From: an uncultured Chloroflexota bacterium
Lineage (GTDB): Bacteria; Chloroflexota; UBA4733
Reading direction: 5' to 3'
Assembly: GCA_937967325.1 (NCBI GenBank)
Contig: CALBSQ010000112.1
Coordinates: forward strand, 1 to 50,001
Length of the DNA: 50,001 nt
A program made the translations under genes and the position numbers. This document shows, piece by piece, positions 17,250-26,622 of this stretch. Positions within the stretch are counted from its first letter, which is position 1. Each line of letters starts with the position of its first letter. Under the pieces are notes generated by a model. It worked only from the letters and a program-made list of their open reading frames with translations, ran no database searches and was not told where the DNA came from.

Positions 17250-17603
17250 TCACGTCACATCATCGGCCATCGGGGCCGGTTCCCGAGCGCGAACGTCGGC
17301 CGCCGCCACCTCCGATAGCCGCAGGAACTCTGGGTCATTGCGTGCTTCGGAGACTGCCCGGGAGCTTGCCAGGAATGTCTCCAAGCCGGCGTCGCCGCTG
17401 CGAGCGGCCATACCTTCGATGATTTCCTCGACAGCGAGACCCGTCTCGGCAGCTAATTCGGAGATGCTACGCTCGTTCCGCTCATAGGCGGCGGCGATCG
17501 CATCGATCAGCACGCGTCGGGCAGCCTGTTCCGCCGCCTGCTCCACACGTCGTGCCGCGGCCTCATCCAATACGACCGCCAAGCGCTGGTGTTTGGTCTG
17601 CAC
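17250..17603 (-). CDS. Antitoxin-like protein paired with the second PIN toxin
   Basis: A 117-residue acidic, mostly helical protein (VLDEAAARRVEQAAEQAARR near the start; SISELAAETGLAVEEI, which resembles a helix-turn-helix, in the middle). The GTG at 17603 has GGGGAGAGG about 8 nt upstream. It starts 16 nt after the stop of the PIN gene, so the order is toxin first, antitoxin second. Assignment as antitoxin is by context. Confidence 0.65.
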   Translation of the reverse strand: MQTKHQRLAVVLDEAAARRVEQAAEQAARRVLIDAIAAAYERNERSISELAAETGLAVEEIIEGMAARSGDAGLETFLASSRAVSEARNDPEFLRLSEVAAADVRAREPAPMADDVT

Positions 17604-17619
17604 GTCACGATCCTCTCCC

Positions 17620-18090
17620 CTATAGCATACCAAGGGCCTGCCGGATCATTTCCGGGCTGACCGTTCTTGGCTGCGCGAGACGGGCGAGCATTCTGCGCGC
17701 TTCCAGCGTGTCAATGGTGTTCTCCTGAACGATCTCGGCTACCAACAGCGGGGTACACACGACGTTGATCCCCAATCGCTTTGCTTCCTCGTATGGCCTG
17801 CGATCATCGAGGAGGAGGAACCAATCCCGGCGATCGAGTACGACGTTGATCGCAGATCGTTCACCTGGGCTAAACATCCGAACCTGCTGGCGCAGCGGAG
17901 TGACCTCGTCCAGCTCTCTCGCGCGAACCATGCGCCAGAACTCACGCCCGCTGGGGAACCGCTCACTCAACTCCCTGCCCACCTCGAGCGTGTACCATAC
18001 GGAGAAGCGCGACAGGACATACGGCAACAAGCCGGATCGGTAGGCGTGAATCCAAAACGAGCTATCGACGGTCGCGTCCGGCCTCGGCAC
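17620..18090 (-). CDS. PIN-like toxin (DUF3368-like)
   Basis: A 156-residue PIN-like protein. The Asp of ATVDSSFWIHAYRSG, Glu in the GERSAINVVLD helix, and the DD pair in LLLDDRRPYEEAKRLGI occupy the acidic metal-site positions seen in DUF3368/PIN proteins. It is first in a minus-strand pair with the 117-aa antitoxin-like gene. TTGACG (rc of 18231-18236 region) followed 15 nt later by TACACT could be its promoter, though the spacing is short. Confidence 0.7.
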   Translation of the reverse strand: MPRPDATVDSSFWIHAYRSGLLPYVLSRFSVWYTLEVGRELSERFPSGREFWRMVRARELDEVTPLRQQVRMFSPGERSAINVVLDRRDWFLLLDDRRPYEEAKRLGINVVCTPLLVAEIVQENTIDTLEARRMLARLAQPRTVSPEMIRQALGML

Positions 18091-18293
18091 TACAGATCGT
18101 CCGACCCGAAGCGGATGTTACGACGGCTGCCGCCTTGCCATGCGCCTATGTCCTGTTGGGGTGCATCGCGCATGTTGTATCCGGCTCGTCCACACTGTGC
18201 CGACGGGCTAGTGTAGCGTCTGGCTGCTGACGTCAATTCACGGTGGACTACAGCGGTATCGCCGCCGGATGTCCAGGTCCGCTGCTCCCCCGC

Positions 18294-18309
18294 TGGTATA
18301 CTCCGGGCT
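18294..18309 (+). promoter_or_regulatory. Extended -10 promoter for leaderless pcrA
   Basis: TGGTATACT (TATACT at 18297-18302) lies 7 nt before the GTG at 18310. With a standard -10 to start-site distance the transcript begins at the GTG. No Shine-Dalgarno sequence is present. Same 9-mer and position as before the SCO1664-family gene. Confidence 0.6.
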
Positions 18310-20589
18310 GTGGGTGCGAGTGCGACGGCGATCGGGGCGGGGCTGAATGCCGTCCAGCGGGCGGCCGTGGAGGCGGGGGACGGGCCGCTGCTGATCTTCG
18401 CCGGTGCCGGCTCGGGCAAGACGCGGGTGCTAACCAACCGCATCGCCTACCTGCTCACGGCTCGCCTCGTGCCGCCGGAGCAGATCCTCGGTGTCACCTT
18501 CACCAACAAGGCGGCTGGGGAGCTGAAGGCGCGGCTGGAGGCCATGATCGGTGAGGAGGCACGGCGGCTGACCGTCGGCACCTTCCACGCCATCTGCGCC
18601 CGCTTCCTGCGACGGGACATCCACCATCTGGGCTGGGACCACCAGTTCACCATCTACGACGACGACGATCAGCTCGCCCTGGTCCGGCAAGCCTTGAAGC
18701 GGCTGGACATCGACGAGCGGCACTTCTCGCCGCGCTCCCTGCTGGGCGGCATCTCCCGCGCCAAGAACAACATGGTCGAGCCGCTCGTCGTCGCCTCCCG
18801 CGCCGACAGCTACTTCGAAGAGGTGATGCATCGCGTCTACCGCGAGTATCAGGAGCTGCTGCAGGAGAACGGGGCGCTGGACTTCGACGACCTGCTGCTG
18901 TTCACGGTGCGGCTGTTCACCGAGCACCCCCAGGTGCTGCGGCGCTACCAGGAGCGCTATCGCCACATCCTAGTGGACGAGTTTCAGGACACCAACCCGC
19001 CGCAGTACCAACTGGTGAAGCTGCTCGGGCAGGCGCACGGCAACGTGCTGGTGGTGGGCGACGACGACCAGTCCATCTATCGCTTCCGCGGCGCCGACGT
19101 GCAGAACATCCTCAGCTTCGAGCGGGACTTCCCCAACGCTCAGGTGTTCAAGCTGGAGCAGAACTACCGCTCCACCGGCCATATCCTGCAGGCGGCGCAG
19201 GCCATCGTCGAGCGCAACGCCAATCGCGCCCCCAAGACGCTGTGGACCGACCTCGGCGCGGGCGAGCCGGTGACGCTGGTTGAGGTCTACAATGAGCAGG
19301 AGGAAGGACAGTTCGTCGCGCGGGAGGTCCGGCGACTCAACGCGCGCGGAGTGGCCCGCTACGGCGAGTGCGCCGTGATGTATCGCACCAACGCCCAATC
19401 CCGCGCCGTCGAGGAAGCGTTCCTGCAGGAAGGCATCCGCTACCGGCTCATCGGCGGCACGCGCTTCTACGACCGCAAGGAGATTCGCGACGTGCTGGCC
19501 TACATCCGGCTCGTCGCCAATCCCAACGATAGCTTGGCGCTGCAGCGCATCATCAACGTCCCGCCGCGCGGCCTGGGGGCCAAATCGCTGGCCGAGCTCA
19601 ACCGCGAGGTCGGCCAGCGCCAAGGGACCCTGCGCGGCGTATTGGAGCACGCCGACGAGCTGACGGCGCTGGGCCCCCGCGCCCAGAAGGTGGTGGGCGA
19701 GTTGCATGGCCTCCTGCTCGATCTGACCGAGGCGGCGGAGCGCAACCCGGTGCCGGAGCTGTTCGATTTCCTGCTGGAGCGCACCGGTTACGCCGCCTAC
19801 CTGCGCGACGGCACCCCGGAAGGCGAGGAGCGCTGGAACAACGTCCTGGAGCTGCGCACGGTCGCCCTCGACTTCGGGCAGTTGGCCCCACGGTCCGGCC
19901 TGGAGATGTTCCTGGAGCAGGTGGCGCTGGTGGCGGCCGGCGACGAGCGCGGCGAGGAGAATGACGCCGTCACGCTCATCACGTTGCACGCGGCCAAGGG
20001 ACTGGAGTTCCCAGTGGTGTTCATGGTCGGCATGGAGGAAGGCCTGTTCCCGCACAGCCGCACCTTCGATCGCCCCGAGGAGCTGGAGGAGGAGCGCCGC
20101 CTCTGCTACGTCGGCATGACCCGCGCCATGCGCCGCCTCTACCTCCTGTCGGCCTTTCGCCGGACCCTCTTCGGCAACCCGGTGGTCAACGAGCGCTCTC
20201 GTTTCCTGGCGGAGCTGCCGCCCGCCGCGATCCAGCGCCAGGCCCAGACGGATGTCTCCTGGACCACGGCAGGTGGCGCGGCGCCCAGTGCGAATGGACG
20301 CTCCAACTTCGCCGTTCGGAATGCCGACAATGGTTGGGCCGCCCAACCCGCCCGATCTCCCTTGCGTCCGGCGCCTGCCGCGCGCGTGGTTGGCAGCGCC
20401 TCCAGCACGACGCAGGCCGGGCTCCGGGCGCAATACCAGGCAGGGGACAAGGTGCAACATAAGATATTCGGGGAGGGAGTTGTGGTCAGCAGCCGGCTCA
20501 TGTCGGGAGACGAGGAGGTCACGGTGGCATTCGCCGGCGTGGGCGTGAAGAAACTGGCGGCGAGCTTCGCCTCGCTGATCAAGCGATGA
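18310..20589 (+). CDS. pcrA: ATP-dependent DNA helicase PcrA/UvrD
   Basis: A 759-residue superfamily 1A 3'-5' helicase used in nucleotide excision repair and removal of recombinase filaments. Motifs run in order: Q-motif GLNAVQRAAVEA, Walker A FAGAGSGKTRVL, TFTNKAAGELK, Walker B VDEFQDTNPPQYQL, GDDDQSIYRFRGAD (III), QNYRST (IV), TLHAAKGLEFPVVF (V), and YVGMTRAMRRLYL (VI). The C-terminal Tudor-like segment is GDKVQHKIFGEGVVV. A Ser/Ala/Pro-rich linker precedes it. Start GTG; the stop overlaps gatC by 4 nt. Confidence 0.96.
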   Translation: MGASATAIGAGLNAVQRAAVEAGDGPLLIFAGAGSGKTRVLTNRIAYLLTARLVPPEQILGVTFTNKAAGELKARLEAMIGEEARRLTVGTFHAICARFLRRDIHHLGWDHQFTIYDDDDQLALVRQALKRLDIDERHFSPRSLLGGISRAKNNMVEPLVVASRADSYFEEVMHRVYREYQELLQENGALDFDDLLLFTVRLFTEHPQVLRRYQERYRHILVDEFQDTNPPQYQLVKLLGQAHGNVLVVGDDDQSIYRFRGADVQNILSFERDFPNAQVFKLEQNYRSTGHILQAAQAIVERNANRAPKTLWTDLGAGEPVTLVEVYNEQEEGQFVAREVRRLNARGVARYGECAVMYRTNAQSRAVEEAFLQEGIRYRLIGGTRFYDRKEIRDVLAYIRLVANPNDSLALQRIINVPPRGLGAKSLAELNREVGQRQGTLRGVLEHADELTALGPRAQKVVGELHGLLLDLTEAAERNPVPELFDFLLERTGYAAYLRDGTPEGEERWNNVLELRTVALDFGQLAPRSGLEMFLEQVALVAAGDERGEENDAVTLITLHAAKGLEFPVVFMVGMEEGLFPHSRTFDRPEELEEERRLCYVGMTRAMRRLYLLSAFRRTLFGNPVVNERSRFLAELPPAAIQRQAQTDVSWTTAGGAAPSANGRSNFAVRNADNGWAAQPARSPLRPAPAARVVGSASSTTQAGLRAQYQAGDKVQHKIFGEGVVVSSRLMSGDEEVTVAFAGVGVKKLAASFASLIKR

Positions 20590-20878
20590 GCCTCACCCGC
20601 GAGCAGGTAGCCCACGTCGCGCTCCTCTGCCGGCTCTCCTTGACCGAGGAAGAGCTGGAGCGCATGCGCGGCCAGTTGTCGTCAATCCTGGAGCACGTCA
20701 ACCGCCTGCAAGAAGTCGACACCTCGACGATCCAGCCCACCGCGTCCGTGCTCGATCTCCGCAACGTGGCGCGCCCCGATGCCTCCCGCCCCTCCCTGCC
20801 GCCGGAGGACGTGCTGGTCAACGCGCCCGACCGCGAGGGCGACCTCTTTCGCGTCCACGCCATCCTGGAGGAAGGCTG

Positions 20879-20879
<1 letters not shown>
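20586..20879 (+). CDS. gatC: Asp-tRNA(Asn)/Glu-tRNA(Gln) amidotransferase subunit C
   Basis: A 97-residue GatC, a scaffold that wraps around GatA and links it to GatB. It begins SLTREQVAHVALLCRLSLTEEELE and has the family's RPDASRPSLPPEDVL tail motif. The start overlaps the pcrA stop (ATGA) and the stop shares one base with the gatA ATG, so the genes are tightly coupled. gatB is not in the window. Confidence 0.93.
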
Positions 20880-22333
<1,454 letters not shown>

Positions 22334-22459
22334 TCGCTTAACTGCATTGAGTTGAAGGAGAGGGAACGAGCCCACGGACGCGCCGCTAGGCTAGGGTGGG
22401 GAGACCCTGCTGCCGGGGCGGCCTACTAGTGGTCTGTCATGAAACGTTTGCGATTGTGC

Positions 22460-22513
22460 TGTAGGGGCGAGGCAAGCCTCGCCCAGGTGGGCAGGGCAAG
22501 CCCTGCCCCTACA
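22460..22513. repeat. GTAGGGGC...GCCCCTAC palindromic repeat
   Basis: Outer 9-bp inverted repeat tgtaggggc (22460-22468) and gcccctaca (22505-22513). Inside are two smaller hairpins, gaggcaagcctc (22469-22480) and gggcagggcaagccctgccc (22489-22508). Such elements are common as dispersed intergenic repeats in Chloroflexota-type genomes. It lies between gatA and the first Gfo/Idh gene and could terminate the gat transcript. Confidence 0.75.
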
Positions 22514-22592
22514 CCATCCCCGCATATCTTGCATGGCAGACTACAAGCTCAAATGATATTGCCGCCATTGCGAGCGAGGGGGACACGAGGGC

Positions 22593-23564
22593 ATGCCCGT
22601 CGAAGTGGGGTTCATCGGCACGGGGAATATTGCCAATCAACATTTTAACAGTCTGGAGAAGATGAGCAACGCGCGCGTCACCGCCGTCTGCGATGTCGCG
22701 ACCGACCGGGCGGAGCAAGTGGCCAGGCGCTTCGGAGCAAAGGTATACCCTGATCATCGCACGCTCATTGAGCAGAGCGGCATTCAAGCGCTGTATGTCT
22801 GCGTGCCGCCCTTTGCGCACGAGGATCAAGAGATTCTTGCTGCCCAGCGCGGCATCCACCTCTTCGTCGAGAAGCCGGTCGCCATCAGCGAGGAGAAGGC
22901 GAGGGCGGTGCTCGCCGCCATCAGGACGAGCGGCGTGATCAGTAGCACCGGCTACCACTGGCGGCACTCCCCGCTGACCGATCGCGCGAAGGAGATGCTG
23001 CAAGGGAAGACCATCGGCATGATCCACGGCTATTGGCACGGTGGCATGCCCGGTCTGTCCTGGTGGCGGCGCATCGACCAGTCCGGCGGGCAGTTCGTCG
23101 AGCAGACTACCCACATCGTGGACCTCGCCCGCTATCTGGTTGGCGACGTCAAGCGCGTTTCGGCGCAGTATGCGACTCGAGCGTTGGGGCACCTGGAGAA
23201 CTTCACCGTGGCGGATGTCGCCACGGTCAACATGCGCTTCGAGAATGGCGTCGTCGGCAATATTGCCACGAGCTGCATGCTGGGTCAGGGCTACACCGTC
23301 GGCTTACACGTCCTGTGTCAGGGCCTCATCCTCGAAGAGCTTGCCAACACCCTGCGAGTCATCCAGCCGGGGCATACGCAAGAGTTCCGCTCCAACGAGA
23401 ATCCCTACCTGCTGGAAGACCGGACGTTCATCGACGCCGTCCAAAATGGCGACCCCTCAGCAATCCGTGCCCCCTACGAGGAAGCGGTCAAGACGCTGCT
23501 GGTCACCTTGTCCGCGAACCGCTCCGCGGAGCTGGGCCAGCCTGTCGAGATACCGGCTGTGTAG
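22593..23564 (+). CDS. Gfo/Idh/MocA-family oxidoreductase
   Basis: A 323-residue NAD(P)-dependent oxidoreductase. The N-terminal Rossmann fold has GFIGTGNIANQHF, the catalytic Lys lies in FVEKPVAIS, and the C-terminal half is the beta-sheet substrate domain (GQFVEQTTHIVDLARYLVG). Such enzymes oxidise or epimerise sugars and cyclitols. The stop codon lies inside a 48-bp inverted repeat shared with the convergent gene. Substrate unknown; an apiose or inositol-type substrate is possible from context. Confidence 0.9.
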   Translation: MPVEVGFIGTGNIANQHFNSLEKMSNARVTAVCDVATDRAEQVARRFGAKVYPDHRTLIEQSGIQALYVCVPPFAHEDQEILAAQRGIHLFVEKPVAISEEKARAVLAAIRTSGVISSTGYHWRHSPLTDRAKEMLQGKTIGMIHGYWHGGMPGLSWWRRIDQSGGQFVEQTTHIVDLARYLVGDVKRVSAQYATRALGHLENFTVADVATVNMRFENGVVGNIATSCMLGQGYTVGLHVLCQGLILEELANTLRVIQPGHTQEFRSNENPYLLEDRTFIDAVQNGDPSAIRAPYEEAVKTLLVTLSANRSAELGQPVEIPAV

Positions 23565-23732
23565 TCAACCTCTCCCCCGGCCCCTCCCCTGGGAAGGGAG
23601 GGGAGCTTCAACTGTGAGGCTCGTGCCTCACCTGACGACTCAGCTAGCGACAGAGATACAATAGACGGGCCATCAAGTCCGTCCAAGCTCCCCTCCCTTC
23701 CCAGGGGAGGGGCCGGGGGAGAGGTTGACTAC
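23561..23732. repeat. Perfect 48-bp inverted repeat between two convergent Gfo/Idh genes
   Basis: Arms 23561-23608 and 23685-23732 are exact reverse complements, separated by 76 nt. Each arm also folds by itself (cccctccc/ggagggga type, GGGAGGGG). The TAG stop of the plus-strand gene and the TAG stop of the minus-strand gene both lie inside the arms. The pair can act as a bidirectional terminator and looks like two inverted copies of a dispersed G/C-rich repeat. Confidence 0.95.
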
Positions 23733-24769
23733 AGCAACTGCACCGCCTGCCCGGCGGCCGCCGATCGATAGGCGGCGTCCATCACCCGCGTGACTTCCAG
23801 CGCCTCGCGGCCGGGGGTCCAGGGCTGCTGGCCGGCGAGCACGTCGTCGACGAACTGGGTGGCCACCTTGCCGAAGTAGCGGCCCTGACTCTCTTCCTCG
23901 GGGATGAGCTGTTCCTCGATCGGCTTGCGGTCGGGCCCGGCGGTGATCTTGGTCAGCGGATTCAGTCGCAGGCCGGCTTCGGTACCAAACACGAGGAAGG
24001 CGTCTGCGCCGGTGACGTTGGATGCCCAGGCGATCTCCAGCAGCCCGGAGGCGCCGTTGGCGCAGCGGAACGACACCACCGCGTGGTCCTCTACGGTCTG
24101 GACGAGCGGGGCCGGCGCCGGATCGCCGATGCCTTGGTAGGTCGTAGCCAGCACGGTGGTGACGCGCGGATTCCCCAGCATCCACAGCAACAGGTCGACC
24201 TGATACACGCCGATGTCGATCAGGGCGCCGCCGCCGGCTCGCTCCTTGTCGATGAACCAGGTGGCGTCGGTGAACATGTCGATGCCCGGCCGGCCGCGCA
24301 CGCGGAAGCTGCTGGAGCGCGCATGATACACCTTGCCCAGGCTGCCGTTCACCGCCAGCTCGTGCGCTTTTCGAGTGGCGGGCGCATAGCGGTAGCGCGA
24401 GGAACAGACCGCCAGGAACCGGCCCGTTCGCTCCGCCGTTTCTACCATCTGTTCGGCTTCCGCCGGGACCAGCGAGAAAGGCTTCTCGCAGAGCACGTGC
24501 TTGCCGGCTTCTAGCGCCGCGATGGTCGGCTGCGCGTGCGCGAACGGCGGCGTCGAGACGATCACCGCGTCGACGTCACGCCGCGCCAGCAATTCGTCGA
24601 GGCTGCCGGCAACGTTGGGGATGCCAAACTCCTCGGCAAACGCCGCCGCCCGGTCCTGCAGCACATCGAAAATGGCCACCGTGTTCGCCGGAGCATGTTG
24701 GGAGAGCGCACGCATGTGACTGTGCGCGATACGTCCGGTGCCGATAATCGCGACTCCGAGTTGACCCAC
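23729..24769 (-). CDS. Gfo/Idh/MocA-family oxidoreductase
   Basis: A 346-residue NAD(P)-dependent oxidoreductase starting MGQLGVAIIGTGRIAHSHM at a GTG with AAGGA 7 nt upstream. The frame open to 25033 would run into the divergent sulfatase gene and is rejected. The Rossmann motif GTGRIAHS and the catalytic-loop CEKPFSL are clear; substrate domain motifs include ERAGGGALIDIGVYQVDLLLW. It is divergent from the choline-sulfatase-like gene (138 nt apart) and may be regulated with it. Confidence 0.9.
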   Translation of the reverse strand: MGQLGVAIIGTGRIAHSHMRALSQHAPANTVAIFDVLQDRAAAFAEEFGIPNVAGSLDELLARRDVDAVIVSTPPFAHAQPTIAALEAGKHVLCEKPFSLVPAEAEQMVETAERTGRFLAVCSSRYRYAPATRKAHELAVNGSLGKVYHARSSSFRVRGRPGIDMFTDATWFIDKERAGGGALIDIGVYQVDLLLWMLGNPRVTTVLATTYQGIGDPAPAPLVQTVEDHAVVSFRCANGASGLLEIAWASNVTGADAFLVFGTEAGLRLNPLTKITAGPDRKPIEEQLIPEEESQGRYFGKVATQFVDDVLAGQQPWTPGREALEVTRVMDAAYRSAAAGQAVQLL

Positions 24770-24907
24770 TGTCTGGTCCTTACGTTCATTTTGGTGCTCC
24801 GCCGCGGCGCTCGGGAAAGCATAGGCTCTGGCGAGCACGCTGTCACGGGTTGCCTCGTCCCACACTGCTACCATTGCCGCCAATCTGATCTCAGGAAAGT
24901 GGTCGCG

Positions 24908-26503
24908 ATGAATGAACATCGTCAGCAGCCGAATATCCTCTTCGTCATGGCCGACCAGCTCAGCGCGCTGGCGACGTCGCCCTACGGCAACGGCGACGTG
25001 CTGACGCCGCACATGGCGGAGCTGGCTCAGCACGGCATGCTGTTCGAGCGCAGCTATTGCAACTCCCCGCTCTGCGCCCCCTCTCGCGCCTCGATGATGG
25101 CCGGCCGGCTCGCCGGCCGCCTTCCGGTGAATGACAACGCCGAAGAGCTACCGGCATCTGTGCCGACATTTGTCCACCATCTGCGCCGGGCCGGCTACCT
25201 GACGGTGCTCTCCGGCAAGATGCATTTCGTTGGCCCGGACCAGCTCCACGGCTTCGAGGAGCGGTTGACCACCGACATCTACCCGGCCGACTACCTGTGG
25301 ACCAAGCTGTGGTCGGTGCAAGGCGACCCGCCGCGTCGCGTCGGCCTCCCCGGTGACCAGGAAGTGGCCGGCAGCTACGCCCGCTCGATGGCGCAGATGG
25401 TGAAGGAGTCCGGCCCCATCGCCTGGAGCTACCAGCTCGACTACGACGAGGAAGTCCACTTCCGCGCCTTGGAGCGCCTGCGTGGTTTGGCGCACCGTCG
25501 CAGCCCCGGGAGCGAGCAGCCCTGGTTCCTCTGCGTTTCCTACACCCATCCGCACGACCCTTACGTGGCCACGGCGGAGTTTTGGGATCGCTACGAAGGC
25601 AAGGCGCTGACGATGCCGGAGGAGCCGCCGCCGGGCTATCAGCCGCACGACTCCGACATCTGGGTCAACAGCTACCACGGCGTCGACCGTGTCGCGCCGA
25701 CGCCGGACGACATCCACCGTTCCCGGCGGGGCTACTACGCCTCCACCAGCTACATCGACGACAAGCTGGGCGAACTGGTGGCCGAGCTGGGTCGGTTGGG
25801 TCTGCGAGACACCACCGTGGTGATCTTCACCAGCGACCACGGCGACCAGTGCGGAGAGCACGGCATGTGGTTCAAGCGAATCGTGCGGGAGTGGTCGGCA
25901 CGCGTGCCGCTGATCGCGGCAGGCCCTGGCGTGGCTATGGGACGGCGCGTGGCGCAGAACGTCTCCCTGGTGGACCTCTACCCCACCTTCCTCGAACTCG
26001 CGGGCATCTCGCTCCCCGACGGCATCCCCTTCGACCTGGACGGCCACAGTCTGGCGCCCTTCCTGCCGGGCCGGATGCCCGCCGATTGGCCGGATGAGGT
26101 CTTCCTGGAGAACAACGGCGACGCCACGATCAAGCCGATCCGCGCACTGGTCAAAGGCCCCTACAAGTACATCTACGTCCACCAGCGACCCGACCAGCTC
26201 TACGACCTCGCCGCCGATCCCAACGAGTGGCGGAACCTGGCAAACGACCCGGCCCAGGCGCAAACTGTCGAGCGGCTACGCCGCCGCCTGATGGAAGGCT
26301 GGGACCCGGCGCTGGCCGAGCAGCGCATCCTCGAAAGCCAGTGCCTTCGCATGTTCCTCAAGGAGGCGCTCACCAAGGGGCGCCATGCCTCCTGGGACTA
26401 CCAGCCCTTCGTCGATGCCAGTCGCGCCTATGTGCGGCGGACCTCCAATGTGCAGTGGGATCCGGATTTGGGGCGAGGGGGCGAGGGGGCGACTTGGCGA
26501 TGA
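24908..26503 (+). CDS. betC: Choline-sulfatase-like type I sulfatase
   Basis: A 531-residue type I sulfatase. The nucleophile motif LCAPSRASMMAGR carries the Cys that is converted to formylglycine. Close likeness to BetC is seen in PNILFVMADQL, YCNSPLCAPSRAS, SGKMHFVGPDQLHGFEERL and TTDIYPADY; BetC releases choline and sulfate from choline-O-sulfate. The metal and substrate motifs VIFTSDHGDQCGEHGMW also fit. ATG at 24908 with AGGAAAG upstream; the open frame to 24536 overlaps the divergent gene and is rejected. The last residues (DLGRGGEGATWR) are encoded by a G-rich repeat. No anaerobic sulfatase maturase is in the window, so activation would need an FGE elsewhere. Confidence 0.85.
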   Translation: MNEHRQQPNILFVMADQLSALATSPYGNGDVLTPHMAELAQHGMLFERSYCNSPLCAPSRASMMAGRLAGRLPVNDNAEELPASVPTFVHHLRRAGYLTVLSGKMHFVGPDQLHGFEERLTTDIYPADYLWTKLWSVQGDPPRRVGLPGDQEVAGSYARSMAQMVKESGPIAWSYQLDYDEEVHFRALERLRGLAHRRSPGSEQPWFLCVSYTHPHDPYVATAEFWDRYEGKALTMPEEPPPGYQPHDSDIWVNSYHGVDRVAPTPDDIHRSRRGYYASTSYIDDKLGELVAELGRLGLRDTTVVIFTSDHGDQCGEHGMWFKRIVREWSARVPLIAAGPGVAMGRRVAQNVSLVDLYPTFLELAGISLPDGIPFDLDGHSLAPFLPGRMPADWPDEVFLENNGDATIKPIRALVKGPYKYIYVHQRPDQLYDLAADPNEWRNLANDPAQAQTVERLRRRLMEGWDPALAEQRILESQCLRMFLKEALTKGRHASWDYQPFVDASRAYVRRTSNVQWDPDLGRGGEGATWR

Positions 26504-26614
26504 GGAGAGTTGGTAATGGACGGGATATTTGCAGATTCCGCGCTCTCGATGCATGCGGCCTGTCACGCATCTCCGTCGCCAGTTCCCCTCATCGCCCCCT
26601 CGCCTCATCGCCCC
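26469..26614. repeat. G-rich inverted repeat overlapping the sulfatase stop codon
   Basis: Left arm 26469-26505 (ggggcgagggggcgagggggcgac...) and right arm 26585-26614 (cccctcatcgccccctcgcctcatc...) are imperfect inverted copies of GGGGCGA units. The sulfatase stop lies in the left arm. It separates two convergent genes and may stop transcription from both sides. Confidence 0.7.
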
Positions 26615-26622
26615 GGCTGGTC

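Noticed and set aside
18970..20460. Long minus-strand open frame (496 aa) inside pcrA
   Set aside because: It is antisense to a helicase with all motifs intact; in GC-rich DNA such open frames are common and it has no recognisable domain.
24536..24907. N-terminal extension of the sulfatase
   Set aside because: It overlaps the divergent Gfo/Idh gene; the ATG at 24908 has AGGAAAG and begins the family's conserved part.
25148..26263. Minus-strand open frame (371 aa) inside the sulfatase
   Set aside because: Shadow of the sulfatase; no ribosome-binding site or domain.
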